A DNA stretch of 64,000 bases from NCBI GenBank assembly GCA_003993805.1, contig RSEF01000031.1, forward strand, positions 18,869,398 through 18,933,397, in the 5' to 3' direction. Positions within the stretch are counted from its first letter, which is position 1. Each line of letters starts with the position of its first letter. Below, piece after piece: positions 50,863 through 62,090 of this stretch. The position numbers and the translations under genes are program-made. A model generated the notes under the pieces. It made no database searches. It was not told the origin of the DNA and saw nothing but the letters and a program-made list of their open reading frames with translations. Source of the stretch: Himantopus leucocephalus (taxonomy: Eukaryota > Chordata > Aves > Charadriiformes > Recurvirostridae).

Positions 50863-52436
50863 ATAAGAGAGAAGGCTTTTTTCATATTTTGCAGTAACTG
50901 GCAACTCCTCCCAGTGTTTAGTATCCCACATTTCCCTAACTGATGCAGAGCAGACTGATCCAGAGTTAACTATATTTCCCATACAATAAATCCAAAGAGT
51001 CAGACTTGCTGTGTGTGTACAGTAGCACATGTTTGTTCATATTGACTCATGCTTGAACACTTGTAAATGCTGAGCAGCTCTGATGTAAAAAGACAATGTC
51101 TCTCTATCTTTAAAGCAGCTTGCTTAAATTGTCCTAATAAGAGAACATTCCTTCAGCAGAAAAAGGCAATGAAACCATGTCCAGGTAGACTAACTTCCAT
51201 CTAACTTGTGCTTTGGCATTCAAAAGAGCAAAATATCCCAGGAGCCTTTGAAGAGAGAGTCAGAAGACCTAGCACAGGAACCAGCACAGAAAGGAAACAG
51301 GACTTATCTGGAATTTGCACCTCAGTATGAACTTGTATTATCAGACAAAACTTCTTACCAGGAATTTTGGACAACTATTGTCTGTGTGAGTTTGGAAGGT
51401 CTTCACATCAGCTTTTCATGCTGGGGGAAAAAAAAAAAAAGTCCAAAATTAGGATGGCTAGTAAAAGCTAGGAGCATTCATTAAACAGATCGAGTACAAG
51501 CAGCTATCACCACTTTCTGCAGCTCAAAACAGGCAAGTCTCATGCCTCACAGGAGATACCAAGTTTTGCAGTAGTTCCCCTGGGGGACTCAGTTCCAACC
51601 ACAAGCATCATGCTCAAAACCCAACTTTTCACAAGCCTGCCTTTGCATCTTTGCTCCAGAGCTCATCCACTGCATATTCAAGCCATACTACTGGCAGTGG
51701 AGTGGGAGGAGCACATTCTTTGAAGTGTGCTCCCAGGTGGTATGCATGAATGGAAATTCGCACTTCAGAGGACATGTTTAGAATTACCCATTTGTTGTAA
51801 ATTTAAACACCGTGTGAAAACACTCTAGATCAGAAACTGAAGATTTCAGAGTTAGTTGCAGAGTCAGTGTGTTTACACAGATGGGAACAGTAGGTGAGAT
51901 CACCACTGCCCATTCCAAACAGCTTGACTGTAAGCCATCTCCACCCACAAGCCATATAGCTACACCATCCTTTTTCAGGGTATATTTGGGATGACAGCTA
52001 TGAGGACCAGAGATGCTTGCTTCTGACCAGCTTGGAGCAAAAGGAGCATGAGCTCAGGTTCATCTGCTTCTCCATGTGGAGACATTTTCTCAAAAATCAA
52101 GTCTCTGGACTTGATCATGCTTTTTATTTGGGGTAACGGTTCACTGATCTTAGTGGTGTCAGATCAGGCCATATCACCACTTTGCTGTGTTCTGTTACCC
52201 AGGTGTGTGACTCAACAGCCTACATCCCCTACTTTACCAATGCCATCAGTCTCTGTATCTTCGTCTAACAGCTACCTCTGTGTCTTCTCCATATCATGCC
52301 CTCTGCACAGTGTGCCTGTCCTGAGTTGTTCTGCAAGTTCAGTGTCCTGAATTCTCTTAAGTCCATCCCCCAGACACACTCCTTTCACAATACCTTAATA
52401 GCACTAGCCAACTAGGACATACGCCCTAATTAGAAT

Positions 52437-52458
52437 AAAACAACAAACAAACAAACAC
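52437..52458 (+). repeat. (CAAA)n tract
   Basis: AAAACAACAAACAAACAAAC. Confidence 0.8.
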
Positions 52459-55400
52459 CCTTAACTGCATTATACCAAGCACCATCCCTTGCCAAGTGAC
52501 CACAAAATCTTATTGTTTTTCCTTCTGTCATTCCTCACCACCTTATTACTCAACAATTATTCTGTGTCTATAATTAGTTCACACTGCTGCAACAGGAGAT
52601 ACTAAGTCAGCTCCTTGGGCCTGTCTCAACATTTCCTGAAATCAGGAGGGTTTTGCAGAGGACAGCAGTGACTGGTGGCAATTGCAAGCCCCTCAGGAGA
52701 AGGGATCTCCTGTCCTTTCTCTTCAGAAAGACACATAACCACCCCTAGAAATCATCAGTACTAGTCACATTCCAAAATCTCCTCTCAAGCCCCTACCTAA
52801 TGAGAGCACTAGCAACAAATACAGCTTCCCTTTTTCAGTGCAGTTTTCTTGATATCAGTGGAACTGCTAATGTGATGCAGGTGAGCATGATTTACCGATA
52901 ATAAGCACCTAAGGCACCAAGGAGTGTCTATTCCATTTAAATTAGGCAATGATTTCACATTCTTTCATTTTTGGGAAGTATTCATCAGAGACAAAGAAAG
53001 AGATTCCTTCTTAAAATGAGACCATTAAGTTAAATTCAGCCAAAATTATAAAACTTCTTTACATTTCTTTATCACTCTATTCAGAAAAGAAATCAAATCT
53101 GTGCTGCAATTTGCCGTGCAGTACCTGAAATATTGCGAGGTTTCTTCTAAATTTATCTTAAAACTGTGTTATGGATTTACTCACCCATAGGTAATACTAG
53201 TTAAAGTCATTCTACTTGTTCTCTGTGCCTGCTATAATCTTACTTTGCAAGCATTCTTGAAAGCATGAGATTTAAAGGACTTAGAGTTTTATGGTTGTTT
53301 TACATCTGTTCAGTACTAGAAAACATTGGATAACTGATCCCTTCTCTCTAGCGAACTCAGAAAGCCTTTTATTAGCACTACTGAAATTACAAACGTGAAA
53401 ATGCTCTTTCTTTAGGCTATCAAAGAGAAAATTTAATGACATTTCTAGAAGTCTTTGAAATGGCAGACAATACACTGATTACATTTTCCTCCATTTTCTA
53501 GTTTAGCAGAATCCACATTGATTAAAAAACAGCATTTATAAACCTTTGCTATTGAACATAATTACAATTGCAATGTCCCATACTCAACCTTAGGAAATGG
53601 TAGAACAAAGGTTATTTGTACGACATAAACTGTTTACATAATTAAAGGATCACCCTTTGTTTCTCCAAGACCCTGGTTTCAGTAAATCCACAGCATAAAT
53701 CCTCAGTTTGTGGAAAGAATCAGGGTTAAGTAGAAAATGTCTGTCTATAGGATCCTTTCATGGGTTTGGTTGCTTTGTTTTTTTCCCCCCGCAAAAGCAA
53801 GGTCATCACTAGTTGCAAGTCATTCATCCTCCAAGTTCCTACTTTGAGGCCCCAGGACCTGATTAGGAGAAATGCTGAGCAAGAGGAGTTGTAATTGATA
53901 CCAGCAAGAGCTCTGAACATTTGAGAAACACTGGAGAGAGAGATCTCAAACTGATAAACAAATTCCCTCTAAGCTCTGTATTACTTTTCCAAAATGGATG
54001 CACTAGCGCTCCTTATCTGACAGGCTTGTTCCGCACAGGAAGAATCCAGGAAGAATCTGTAAGGTGGGAAGCCCTATAGAAGAGCCCCTACGTACTAAAC
54101 ATATTCCCAAGGGGACCTTCAGCACTCCAGGTATGAGTTGGGTGGATATAACGTTGAAGAAGGGGAACCAGACCATCAGCTACAGAGACAATGATGCTAC
54201 AGCTTCATTTTGGGCGAGGCCCCTGTTTCATGTTGGCAAGTTGACGCTCTTTTCCGATAACTGTATTTCCAGTTTCCACACATCTCCTTGAAATCTGTTT
54301 ATCCTATAAACTGTCTTTCTGTTTGTCTGTTCCAAATGTTTCAGAATATCTGAGCTCTGTATGCCAGATTTGTGACACCTGGATACACAGGAAACATGAA
54401 GGCTCCTGCTGTGTGGTTTATTTGCTGTTGCTGTTACTTAGACTAGCTAATATGTGGGGGTTTCGTCCTGCTTCTCCAGTTATACAGATGTCGCAGGATG
54501 CAAAGTTAGTCAGTAACTAGTAAATTCAGGAGACAGGAGGCTTATTGTTTTCTTCTTCATTTTACTTTTCTCATTGAAGGATGGACAGTTACAATCACTT
54601 TCTACTGTGCCTCTACATCTAAAACTATCTGAAAAGTGAAGCCTGAGGCAAAAAAAACAATCTATCAAGAAGACACTAATTTCACTTATTATGGATAAAT
54701 TAGAGAACAGAAATTATTTTCTTTGCCATTTATGCAGATGATGGGCAATCAAATGAAAGCAGCAACAATCAAAAAGTCAGAAAATAAACTATGTTAAAAT
54801 ACTTGGAGAGATGGGAAGCTCTGTACAGAACAGGTACAGCATATAAATGTCACAAATCCCCATCACTGCTGAAAGCTTAGGCTCAGAAAATCAGTGGTTG
54901 GTTCCAAAAATGCCACCCATATCTTACACACCTCAGGCAACAACCATATCCCTGGTCACCCACCCCATATAGTCCCTGACCAGTCAGGAGCCCAGCTTCA
55001 TGGAAACAGGGTGTTTTATTTACCATGCCTGTTGTTTAGTCATTAGCCTTCTTCCCTCTGAAGCCTTCCAGCAAGGATACCAATTAGTGCAAATGGCTTG
55101 TAATTAGCAGTGATGATTTTTGTAATGTGGATACCTTCTCAGTATGAACAGGAACGAGCCACCAACTCATTTCACATAGTCCATAGGCAACCATCAGGAG
55201 GTAAAGATTTGCAGTTAATAAAGGCCCATGTGAGAACGAAACCAGTGACTCAGAGGAGTAATGCATTGTCTTGCCATACTGGTCCCCAGTGCTAGCACCT
55301 CTAATCTAACTGGATCATTGCTAATCCTTTGTTTTACTGAGAATGTGAAAATTTTCTGAAAGCTTACTTCACACTTAATTTCCTCAGAGATGCATATTGT

Positions 55401-55459
55401 GTTTAACAAGTGTGCCGCCTCCTGACATAGCACCTTCTCCACTTCATGGCAGGGAATTC

Positions 55460-56100
55460 ACTCTCCCTGTGTGCCTCCTGCTTTCGCTTGTCCCACTCCA
55501 TTCCCGTCTCCTCTTCTGCCCCTCCCCAACCCCTTGATGACCCTCATCCGTGCGGCAAAGCAGGATGAAATTGGGCCTCCCCCACCCTGGGCCTGCGGCG
55601 AGGTCTCCCTCAGGCCTTCCCGCTCCAGGCCTGCAGTGAGGTCTCCCTGCCCTGGGCCGGCCCCGGGCCCTCTCCAGGACGGGGCCTGCAGCACAACCAC
55701 CCCCAGGGCTGTCCCGGGCTCCTCCAGGCCTGCTGCAAGGCCTGCCTGCCCCAGGCCTGCTGCAAGGCCTGCCTGCCCCGGGCCTGCCTGCCCGCCCCGG
55801 GCCTGCCTGCCCCCTGCCCCACCAAGCACCTCATCTGGCTGTCTCCTTCCTCCCTGCCTCCACTTCCTTCACAACAGGTTTGCTTTTGGGGAAGGTCCAA
55901 ACGCGGAGCCTCTGCCTCCCAGGATCTCCCCTCCACCGGCTGCCCCAGCCAGCTCTCCTCCATGTTTCCTTCCCAGGGTTTCCTCCCCCGAGTCATGGCT
56001 CTCCAGCACCTTCCCTTCCTCTTGTTGTTATGAGCTCCCTCACTTTTTCCAGAACCCCTCTGTAAACCCACATGTTCCCACGTACCCTCTTGTGCCATGA
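55460..56100. repeat. GC-rich block with 27-bp minisatellite
   Basis: A sharply bounded GC-rich segment in AT-rich surroundings. Its core (about 55560-55825) is built from variants of CAGGCCTGC and GGCCTGCCTGCCCC. Two perfect 27-bp units lie at 55724-55750 and 55751-55777, followed by shortened ~19-bp units to about 55820. The flanks are pyrimidine-rich on the plus strand. Long frames are open on both strands (209 codons plus, 162 codons minus), but they translate to Pro/Ala/Cys- or Gly/Gln-rich low complexity and show no domain. I regard this as repeat expansion, not a coding region. It could alternatively be a CpG-rich promoter of an unannotated transcript. Confidence 0.75.
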
Positions 56101-59100
56101 CTCACCCTCCCCAGCTAACCTTCTAATTATTTATAATTAACAATAACAAGAAGGAACTGACATGATGTGGAGATGATCAGATGTGAGGATGAGAAGCTCA
56201 GTGTAAATGCTTAGAGAGAAAGAAACAGCATCATATACTACTGAATAATCCTATAATCACTTTGTGTACATTTTCCTTTCCATAACCCCTGCCTGACACT
56301 ATCATGCCCCGTGTCCTGTTACGAGATATCTAACCTCGATTGTAAGCAGAGACCAGCCCCTTTCATTTCCATAGGTGCTCAGGACTATCCGAGGTCAGGG
56401 CAACTGAAAATCAGGCCGGCTTTTTTCATTTTCTAAGTAAAATATCATATACAACTCTTGCAGCCTGTGCTACTATATAATAAAAGGCGTTCAAATTAGC
56501 ATGAGCTTGTCTCAGCTGCCTTGGATTCCCTGTACTAAAAAGTCCAGCCTTTCCTGTTCTATCCACTTACTGTACCTCTCATGCATTTTTTACTGCAGCT
56601 ATCCATGACTTAATGTGATGGCAGGCATGAGAAGCTGGCCTTGAGAACGATAAGCAAATTGCTTTTCTTGCCTTAGAAGATTAAACTTGCTTTGATGGCA
56701 TAACCTTGCTCCCCTTCTTCCTCCCTCATTGACGATCCTCCTCTGCCACAGCCTACTTTATAACGCACTATACTTCCCCCTTCTCTTCCCACCAGAACCA
56801 GTAGTCTTCATCCACTGGAGCCAGAATCCCACTACAAAAGTCCTGTCTCCAGTGAACCCATAAACCGCCTTTGAACTTTTCAACATCTTTATTTATAATA
56901 AATAAGGAAAAAAGCCTTATCACCATAAATTGTAAATTACAGAGGCTACTTCTAAGAGCAGAAAATTTCATACATGTAGAATTTTCATGAAGTGTCAGAC
57001 TTTACCTACTAATATGATTCTAATGCTTGTGTCTGTGAAATCAGTGTTTGAAACATGGGTGGGAGCAGGTGAGGTCTTTCAGAGTCTGCAGTAAGATTGA
57101 AAAGGTGACCTTAAATCTTCTTCTATTCATCTTGTTAATAGTGTTGATGTGGTGGTCATTTGATGAGAAATACTGTGAATAGAGTCCTTCAGAAGAATGG
57201 TCCACAGGAATGATGTCCAAGGCGACCAGGTTCTAAATGGTTTACTTGAATTACTATAGCACTTTGGAGTCATCTTTGTCTAGGGAGACCTAGCTGTGTG
57301 ACACGTTATCATCCCCAGAGATCTTAAATCCAGGTAAATAATTGACATGAGCTGGTGTTTATTTCCCGGGGTGGAAATTGGGAAAGGTTGCTGAGGAGAA
57401 ACAGAGCATCAAGCACGTTTGGGGCTCAGGGCTGACCTTTCCCTCCACTTTCTTTTGTCCACTTCTGCCTAAAATTCTTAGCATATGGAGAGACACCCAC
57501 CCACCCACTCACAGAGCACATTTATTCCACCCTCTCCTTTATCTGACTTTTGAAATTATCAATGGAAAATAAACAGTCATCTTCATGATCATTCAAGATA
57601 AGCAAGGGCAGCAGAGCACAGAGTATTCTTCGTTTCTGGCCTGCCACAAAAGAAGGCAGCACTACATTCTGGCAAAGTGCTGGGGAGTTCGTTCAGTTCT
57701 TCCACTCAGAATCTTTCGTGGAGGCAACTGTAAAGAACCTTATTGGTTTTTAACCTCTGAAGAAAAGGAGTTTAGTAACTCCTTACCTAGGCCAGTTTAG
57801 TACCAATAATGCCTCTGTGCAAGGTACGGTTGATTTCATTAACCCTTTTATGTTTCCGTCATGAGAGTTTAATGTGTTTCTTCAAATAATAAGTAGGAAA
57901 GAGGAATAAATGGTCAATCAAGATAATACCTTAATCCTGTTCAGATCACATCTCAATGATACAATGTAAAATGTTTTTTTCCCCATGATTTCATGGCAGA
58001 GAAAAAAATAACAGCAACAGTTTCAAACTTAGCCTAATTCTATGTCAGTATCACAGAATCTTTCAAATCAATTTTATTTCCACACTGAAGCTATTTTACA
58101 CATTACATTTTATTATACTAATTTCCAAACACTGAGGAACCATGGTATTTGTTTCCAATACTGTATATTTAAATGGAGTTTAACCTCTTAATTTGTACGT
58201 ATTGGTCTAACATTGTGGCAATTCAAAGACATCTCTGCCACTATTGATGTTAGTAAGGCATAAAGAGTATAGAAACAGAACAAAAGAAAAAAGCTATGGT
58301 CTATGCCATGCATGATTCTGGTTGATTCCTTGGGTATGCATGTACCTTGGGGTTCATAATTACATATAAGAACCTATAAAGTTTTTTTGAAAATTCACAT
58401 TTACATTCAGAATCCATCTAATCAGACAGGAAATTTGCACTTATTGATGAACAGCTGAAAGATCATTCTCCAATCTGACTATTTTCAGAAATAATGAAAT
58501 AGCTTTAAAATGACTGAATCTTTTTCTAGTTTCCTAAGTAACCTGGATAATGTCAGAAAGTTCGTTCAATATTGCAGAGCAGCATATAACCCAAATTCTC
58601 AAATTTTTTTTTTGTCATATACAGAATTTGAAGTGATTTAATGAAATGGAATAATTTCAGAACACCTTAAATAGATTACAGAATGCCCTAGAACATTTGA
58701 GTGATGAGTGGCATCACTGGGTAATACATTACGTTAACATTGAAGCGTGACCTATTTGAGTAGTTTCCTTGACTTGTTTGCTACTAGCAGGTTAGTGCAC
58801 TGGGCTGTACAAGTACATATGTATATTTGCAAAAATGTATTTTAAAATTTGATAAAGACATTTTGACAAGAGTACAAGAGATTTCTTTTCTTGGCAATAT
58901 TATTTCCTGTGTCCACCCGTGAAACCTATGTGCCAACTTTCACCTAATCCTTTAATCCCCACATTTTCATTCAAGTATATATGCTCCCAAGCTAAACTCT
59001 TATGCTGTGTTTGCTCTTGTTTTCAATATAAAAGATTAGGATCACTGCCTGACAAGCATAAAATCCACACCATATAACTTTCTTTCAAGAGAAGGTAAGA

Positions 59101-61309
59101 CATTTGTTATACAGAGGATTGGACAAGTACTTTTCTAATATTAATCTTCCTATATGCAGAATTACAACAGGGATGTTACGTGATTGGGTAAAGAAGGTCA
59201 ATTAGTGTACTACAGTGACTTACTTAAGACAGGATCCACCCTAGGAAAGAATTTCAGAACCTTTGTTCCTGATGCAAGTTCTTACATTACAAATTTTAAA
59301 GCAGCTTTCCCTCCTTGGGCTGAGGGACTAGGGCAAAGGTAGTGCACTTTTAAATGCGTATTTCTCCTTAACCTGATCTAAGCTCCTATTTTATTTTGCA
59401 ATATGAAAATAAAAAGTGAGGATACAGACCACTAATCAGAAAGATGCAGAAGGATTTAGAAAGCACCAAGCATCCTTGTACCACACATACACATTGCATA
59501 TAACTGATTCACTTAACTGTATTTGAATTAAGTGCATTAGAGCTGTCCACAACCAACTAGCATTCTACAATATGATTTAGGGCCTTTACATCCACTTTTA
59601 AATATCCTACATTTTAAGTCAGTGTATTTGCTTACACCAGCCTGAGTTTCAGCCGCAGCAAGATGATTTTGATTGTCAGAGAAATTATAGCAGCTGAATT
59701 AAAGGTTCCTACTTTCTCAAGCACAGACAGTCAAACAAAGAACTGTTTTTCCATTTGAAGAAGTAAAGTACTATTGCTCACGTAATTTTTGTTTTTCAAA
59801 TGCACACAAACTGTATGCTTACTGGTGCCTTAAACACAGTGAGATTTTACTTTGCAAGGGAAAAGGGCTCAACAGTGGCCGTATGTGTGCAGCGGAATTA
59901 GTTAAGTCGTGGCTTCCCAAGAATAAGATCAATCATTATCCCTTGAAGAAAGCAGACAGCTGGGAAGTTGAATTCTGCTCACTGTAGCAATTATATATTT
60001 AACTTCACTGAACTGCCTAGAGTTACATTAATGAATCCATCTGAAGAACTCAATTAGGTCTTCCTGTCTAGACTTGAGAAGTAAATAAATATTACCTAAT
60101 GCATGGTATTCAATACAAGGAAAACAATCACATTTATACACACTTGCTGCAAGATGAAGCAAGCCAGTGATACCTCCTCTGCTCCTTATTTTGGCTTGAC
60201 ATCTGTACTTTATTTAGTGTGCACTTTATTACATCAACTGCCTGCTCCTTGCATTTAGCTGCTTTGATTGAAACACTGATGGCCATTGAGGTCTGTCTGT
60301 CAGATCAGACCTCCTTCAGTTATACAAAGATTAATCCAAATAAGCAATCGAACTACTACTGCTTGCTGCTGCATCAGAACAGTTGCTTGAAGACTGCTAT
60401 GTGTTTATATAGGTCCAGGTGCTATGTGATATCTAGAAAGAAATAAGCCCAGCCCACAAGCAGACATTCCCTCACCCTGTGCTGAGTTGTGAGTCCTCAA
60501 TAATCCCATCTATTTGCATAGTTTAAACTGAAGGCAATGCCATGTGTCAGTTAGAGAAATGGCTTTCCTAATAAGCATACACTTATTAGCAGTAGGGTTG
60601 CATTAAGCAGCAGGCCACCCCTATGCTGGCCTGAGCTACTTTACAGAGAACTTATGGCATACCATAAACAGTATTTGATCTTGGTAACACTTGTGGTTGT
60701 CTCACATTACCAACTCAGCAGAGTAAGCCCAAAGTTGATACTAAATCAGCCTTTAATCTTCTCACTGTTTTGATTTTACTTTACTGGGGTTACCATTTAA
60801 CCAAGGGCAGAAAGACACACAAAATAAAGCACAACAGAGAGGCATTGATAAGCAGGGACAATTCATTCTACCATTGAGGTGTCAGGATACTTCAGTCCAC
60901 TGGTGGATAACAGCAATGCTTCCACAGCAAGTAAGAAGAGGAAGCTTATACAGCTCATTATCATAGCTACTGTCCACCAAGTATCATGCAGTAGTAAAGA
61001 CTTATTTTCAGTAAGTGTGAAACATCAATATCACTTCTCAGATATAGTATCTTGAAAAGATCCATACTTTTGTTTTTAGCCCCTTGGACAATAAGGAAGT
61101 GTCAAGTCCTACATCATTACTCTGCAAGCTCCATAATGAGCAGCATTGACTATGAGCGTGCATAGACAGAGATGAACTGCTCAGTGTTAGAGCTTGACAT
61201 TTATATCCCCTTTTTTTTTTTAAAAAAAAAAAAAACGGCATAAGGAAAATTTTTGGCAATGCAAAGCAAAGCATGTTAAGTTGTACTGTAAAAAGAGTGG
61301 AGAATGATG
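56101..61309. other. Intergenic downstream flank of PLK2
   Basis: No CR1, LTR or coding signal seen over 5 kb. The portion 59880-60420 is mixed-composition, repeat-free sequence with homeodomain-type AATTA/TTAAT cores, the sort of sequence in which conserved enhancers are found, but conservation cannot be seen from one sequence. Confidence 0.6.
61211..61235. repeat. T11-A14 homopolymer palindrome
   Basis: Eleven T followed directly by fourteen A, a perfect inverted repeat, about 100 bp past the inferred PLK2 cleavage site in the direction of transcription. Confidence 0.9.
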
Positions 61310-61327
61310 CTTCAGATTTCTATTCTC

Positions 61328-61333
61328 TTTATT
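61328..61333 (-). terminator. PLK2: Poly(A) signal AATAAA of PLK2
   Basis: TTTATT on the plus strand reads AATAAA on the transcript strand, 566 nt past the stop codon. I saw no other canonical hexamer between it and the stop. The next ones downstream are near 60211-60232, probably too far to be the main site. Confidence 0.65.
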
Positions 61334-61386
61334 GCCAACAGATTTATATTTAAAATGCCAAGGTCCAAAAAAAAAAAAAGTTGTGT

Positions 61387-61420
61387 AATAAATACTTCAC
61401 TTTAGGCTGTAATAAATAAA
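61387..61420 (-). promoter_or_regulatory. PLK2: AU-rich elements in the PLK2 3'UTR
   Basis: On the transcript strand, 61411-61419 reads TTATTTATT, an exact match to the AU-rich nonamer that recruits mRNA-decay factors. A second pentamer-containing site, TATTTATT, lies at 61387-61394. Both sit 55-90 nt upstream of the poly(A) signal. Such elements fit an immediate-early gene with a short-lived mRNA. Function is inferred. Confidence 0.6.
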
Positions 61421-61898
61421 AAAAATATTAACAAGGAATGCACTTTGCCAGCCACAAGTGTGGGTATTTTTGAAAAACAAAAGGAGAAAAAGAATATGGC
61501 CATAGTTCACAGTTAAGCAGCCAAAAGCTGCTTACTACAGCTATCCCCTAAGAATGGAGCTCTCCCTTCCCTCCCCCTTCCAGATGCGTATTCACAGTTT
61601 AACTCCATCAGAAATGCTGTCTTACAGAGCAAGCAGTCATACTCTGCTTAGAGTTCAAGTCAAAAATATCTTTAACGCACATGAAGCAAGGAAAACTATG
61701 GTCCAGAGAACTCCTTGTCACACCATTTTAGTCCAACAGTAGGTTTAGACTTCTAATAGATGTGTGCCCAGCACACCAGGACAGTCAAGTTTTCGTACCA
61801 CCACACATCCATCATCAACATACTAGTTGCTCCACCATCTCCACTGTAGATTTCACAGTGAACAAGAGGGTCCGTTTGGTTTAACGGAGTCAGTTCCT

Positions 61899-62090
61899 TC
61901 AGTTACATCGCTGCAGCAGCATGTTCAGAGCATATTCCATTCTGTGTTTTAGTTCCAACGAGCATCCAGAAACCAGAAGAGTTGTCAGCCGAAACGTTGT
62001 GGATATCCTCTCTTCGTTGATGTAGGTAAGGAGATACTCCTCACTCTGATTGCAAATGATGATTTTTGTGTGATCATGATAGAAGTTCAC
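61899..62090 (-). CDS. PLK2: PLK2 terminal coding exon, end of polo box 2 and stop
   Basis: 63 codons plus TGA (61899-61901), from [13 protein letters not shown] to NMLLQRCN. Acceptor TTACAG. The His/Lys pair of DHTK, the phosphate-gripping residues of polo box 2 in the family, is intact. The stop sits exactly where the vertebrate PLK2 protein ends, so this copy looks functional over its visible part. Confidence 0.96.
   Translation of the reverse strand: MNFYHDHTKIIICNQSEEYLLTYINEERISTTFRLTTLLVSGCSLELKHRMEYALNMLLQRCN

Larger units (their letters stand above)
48066..55459. other. Intergenic, no gene seen
   Basis: Low-complexity tracts at 49529, 50829 and 52437 only. The stretch 53990-54480 is less AT-rich than its surroundings and could be an unrecognised repeat, but I cannot assign it. 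Confidence 0.65.
61310..61898 (-). other. PLK2: PLK2 3' untranslated region (inferred)
   Basis: From the TGA to the AATAAA at 61328-61333 plus a usual 15-25 nt cleavage distance gives a 3'UTR of about 570-590 nt, the size I expect for PLK2. It contains AU-rich elements near its end. The cleavage position is inferred, not seen. Confidence 0.65.

Noticed and set aside
55471..56100. 209-codon plus-strand frame and 162-codon minus-strand frame in the GC-rich block
   Set aside because: Pro/Ala/Cys- and Gly-rich low-complexity translation generated by the minisatellite, open on both strands, with no domain or splice support.
60211..60232. Two further minus-strand AATAAA hexamers downstream of PLK2
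   Set aside because: About 1.7 kb past the stop, and a closer signal gives the expected 3'UTR length. They could serve a rare long isoform but nothing here shows it.
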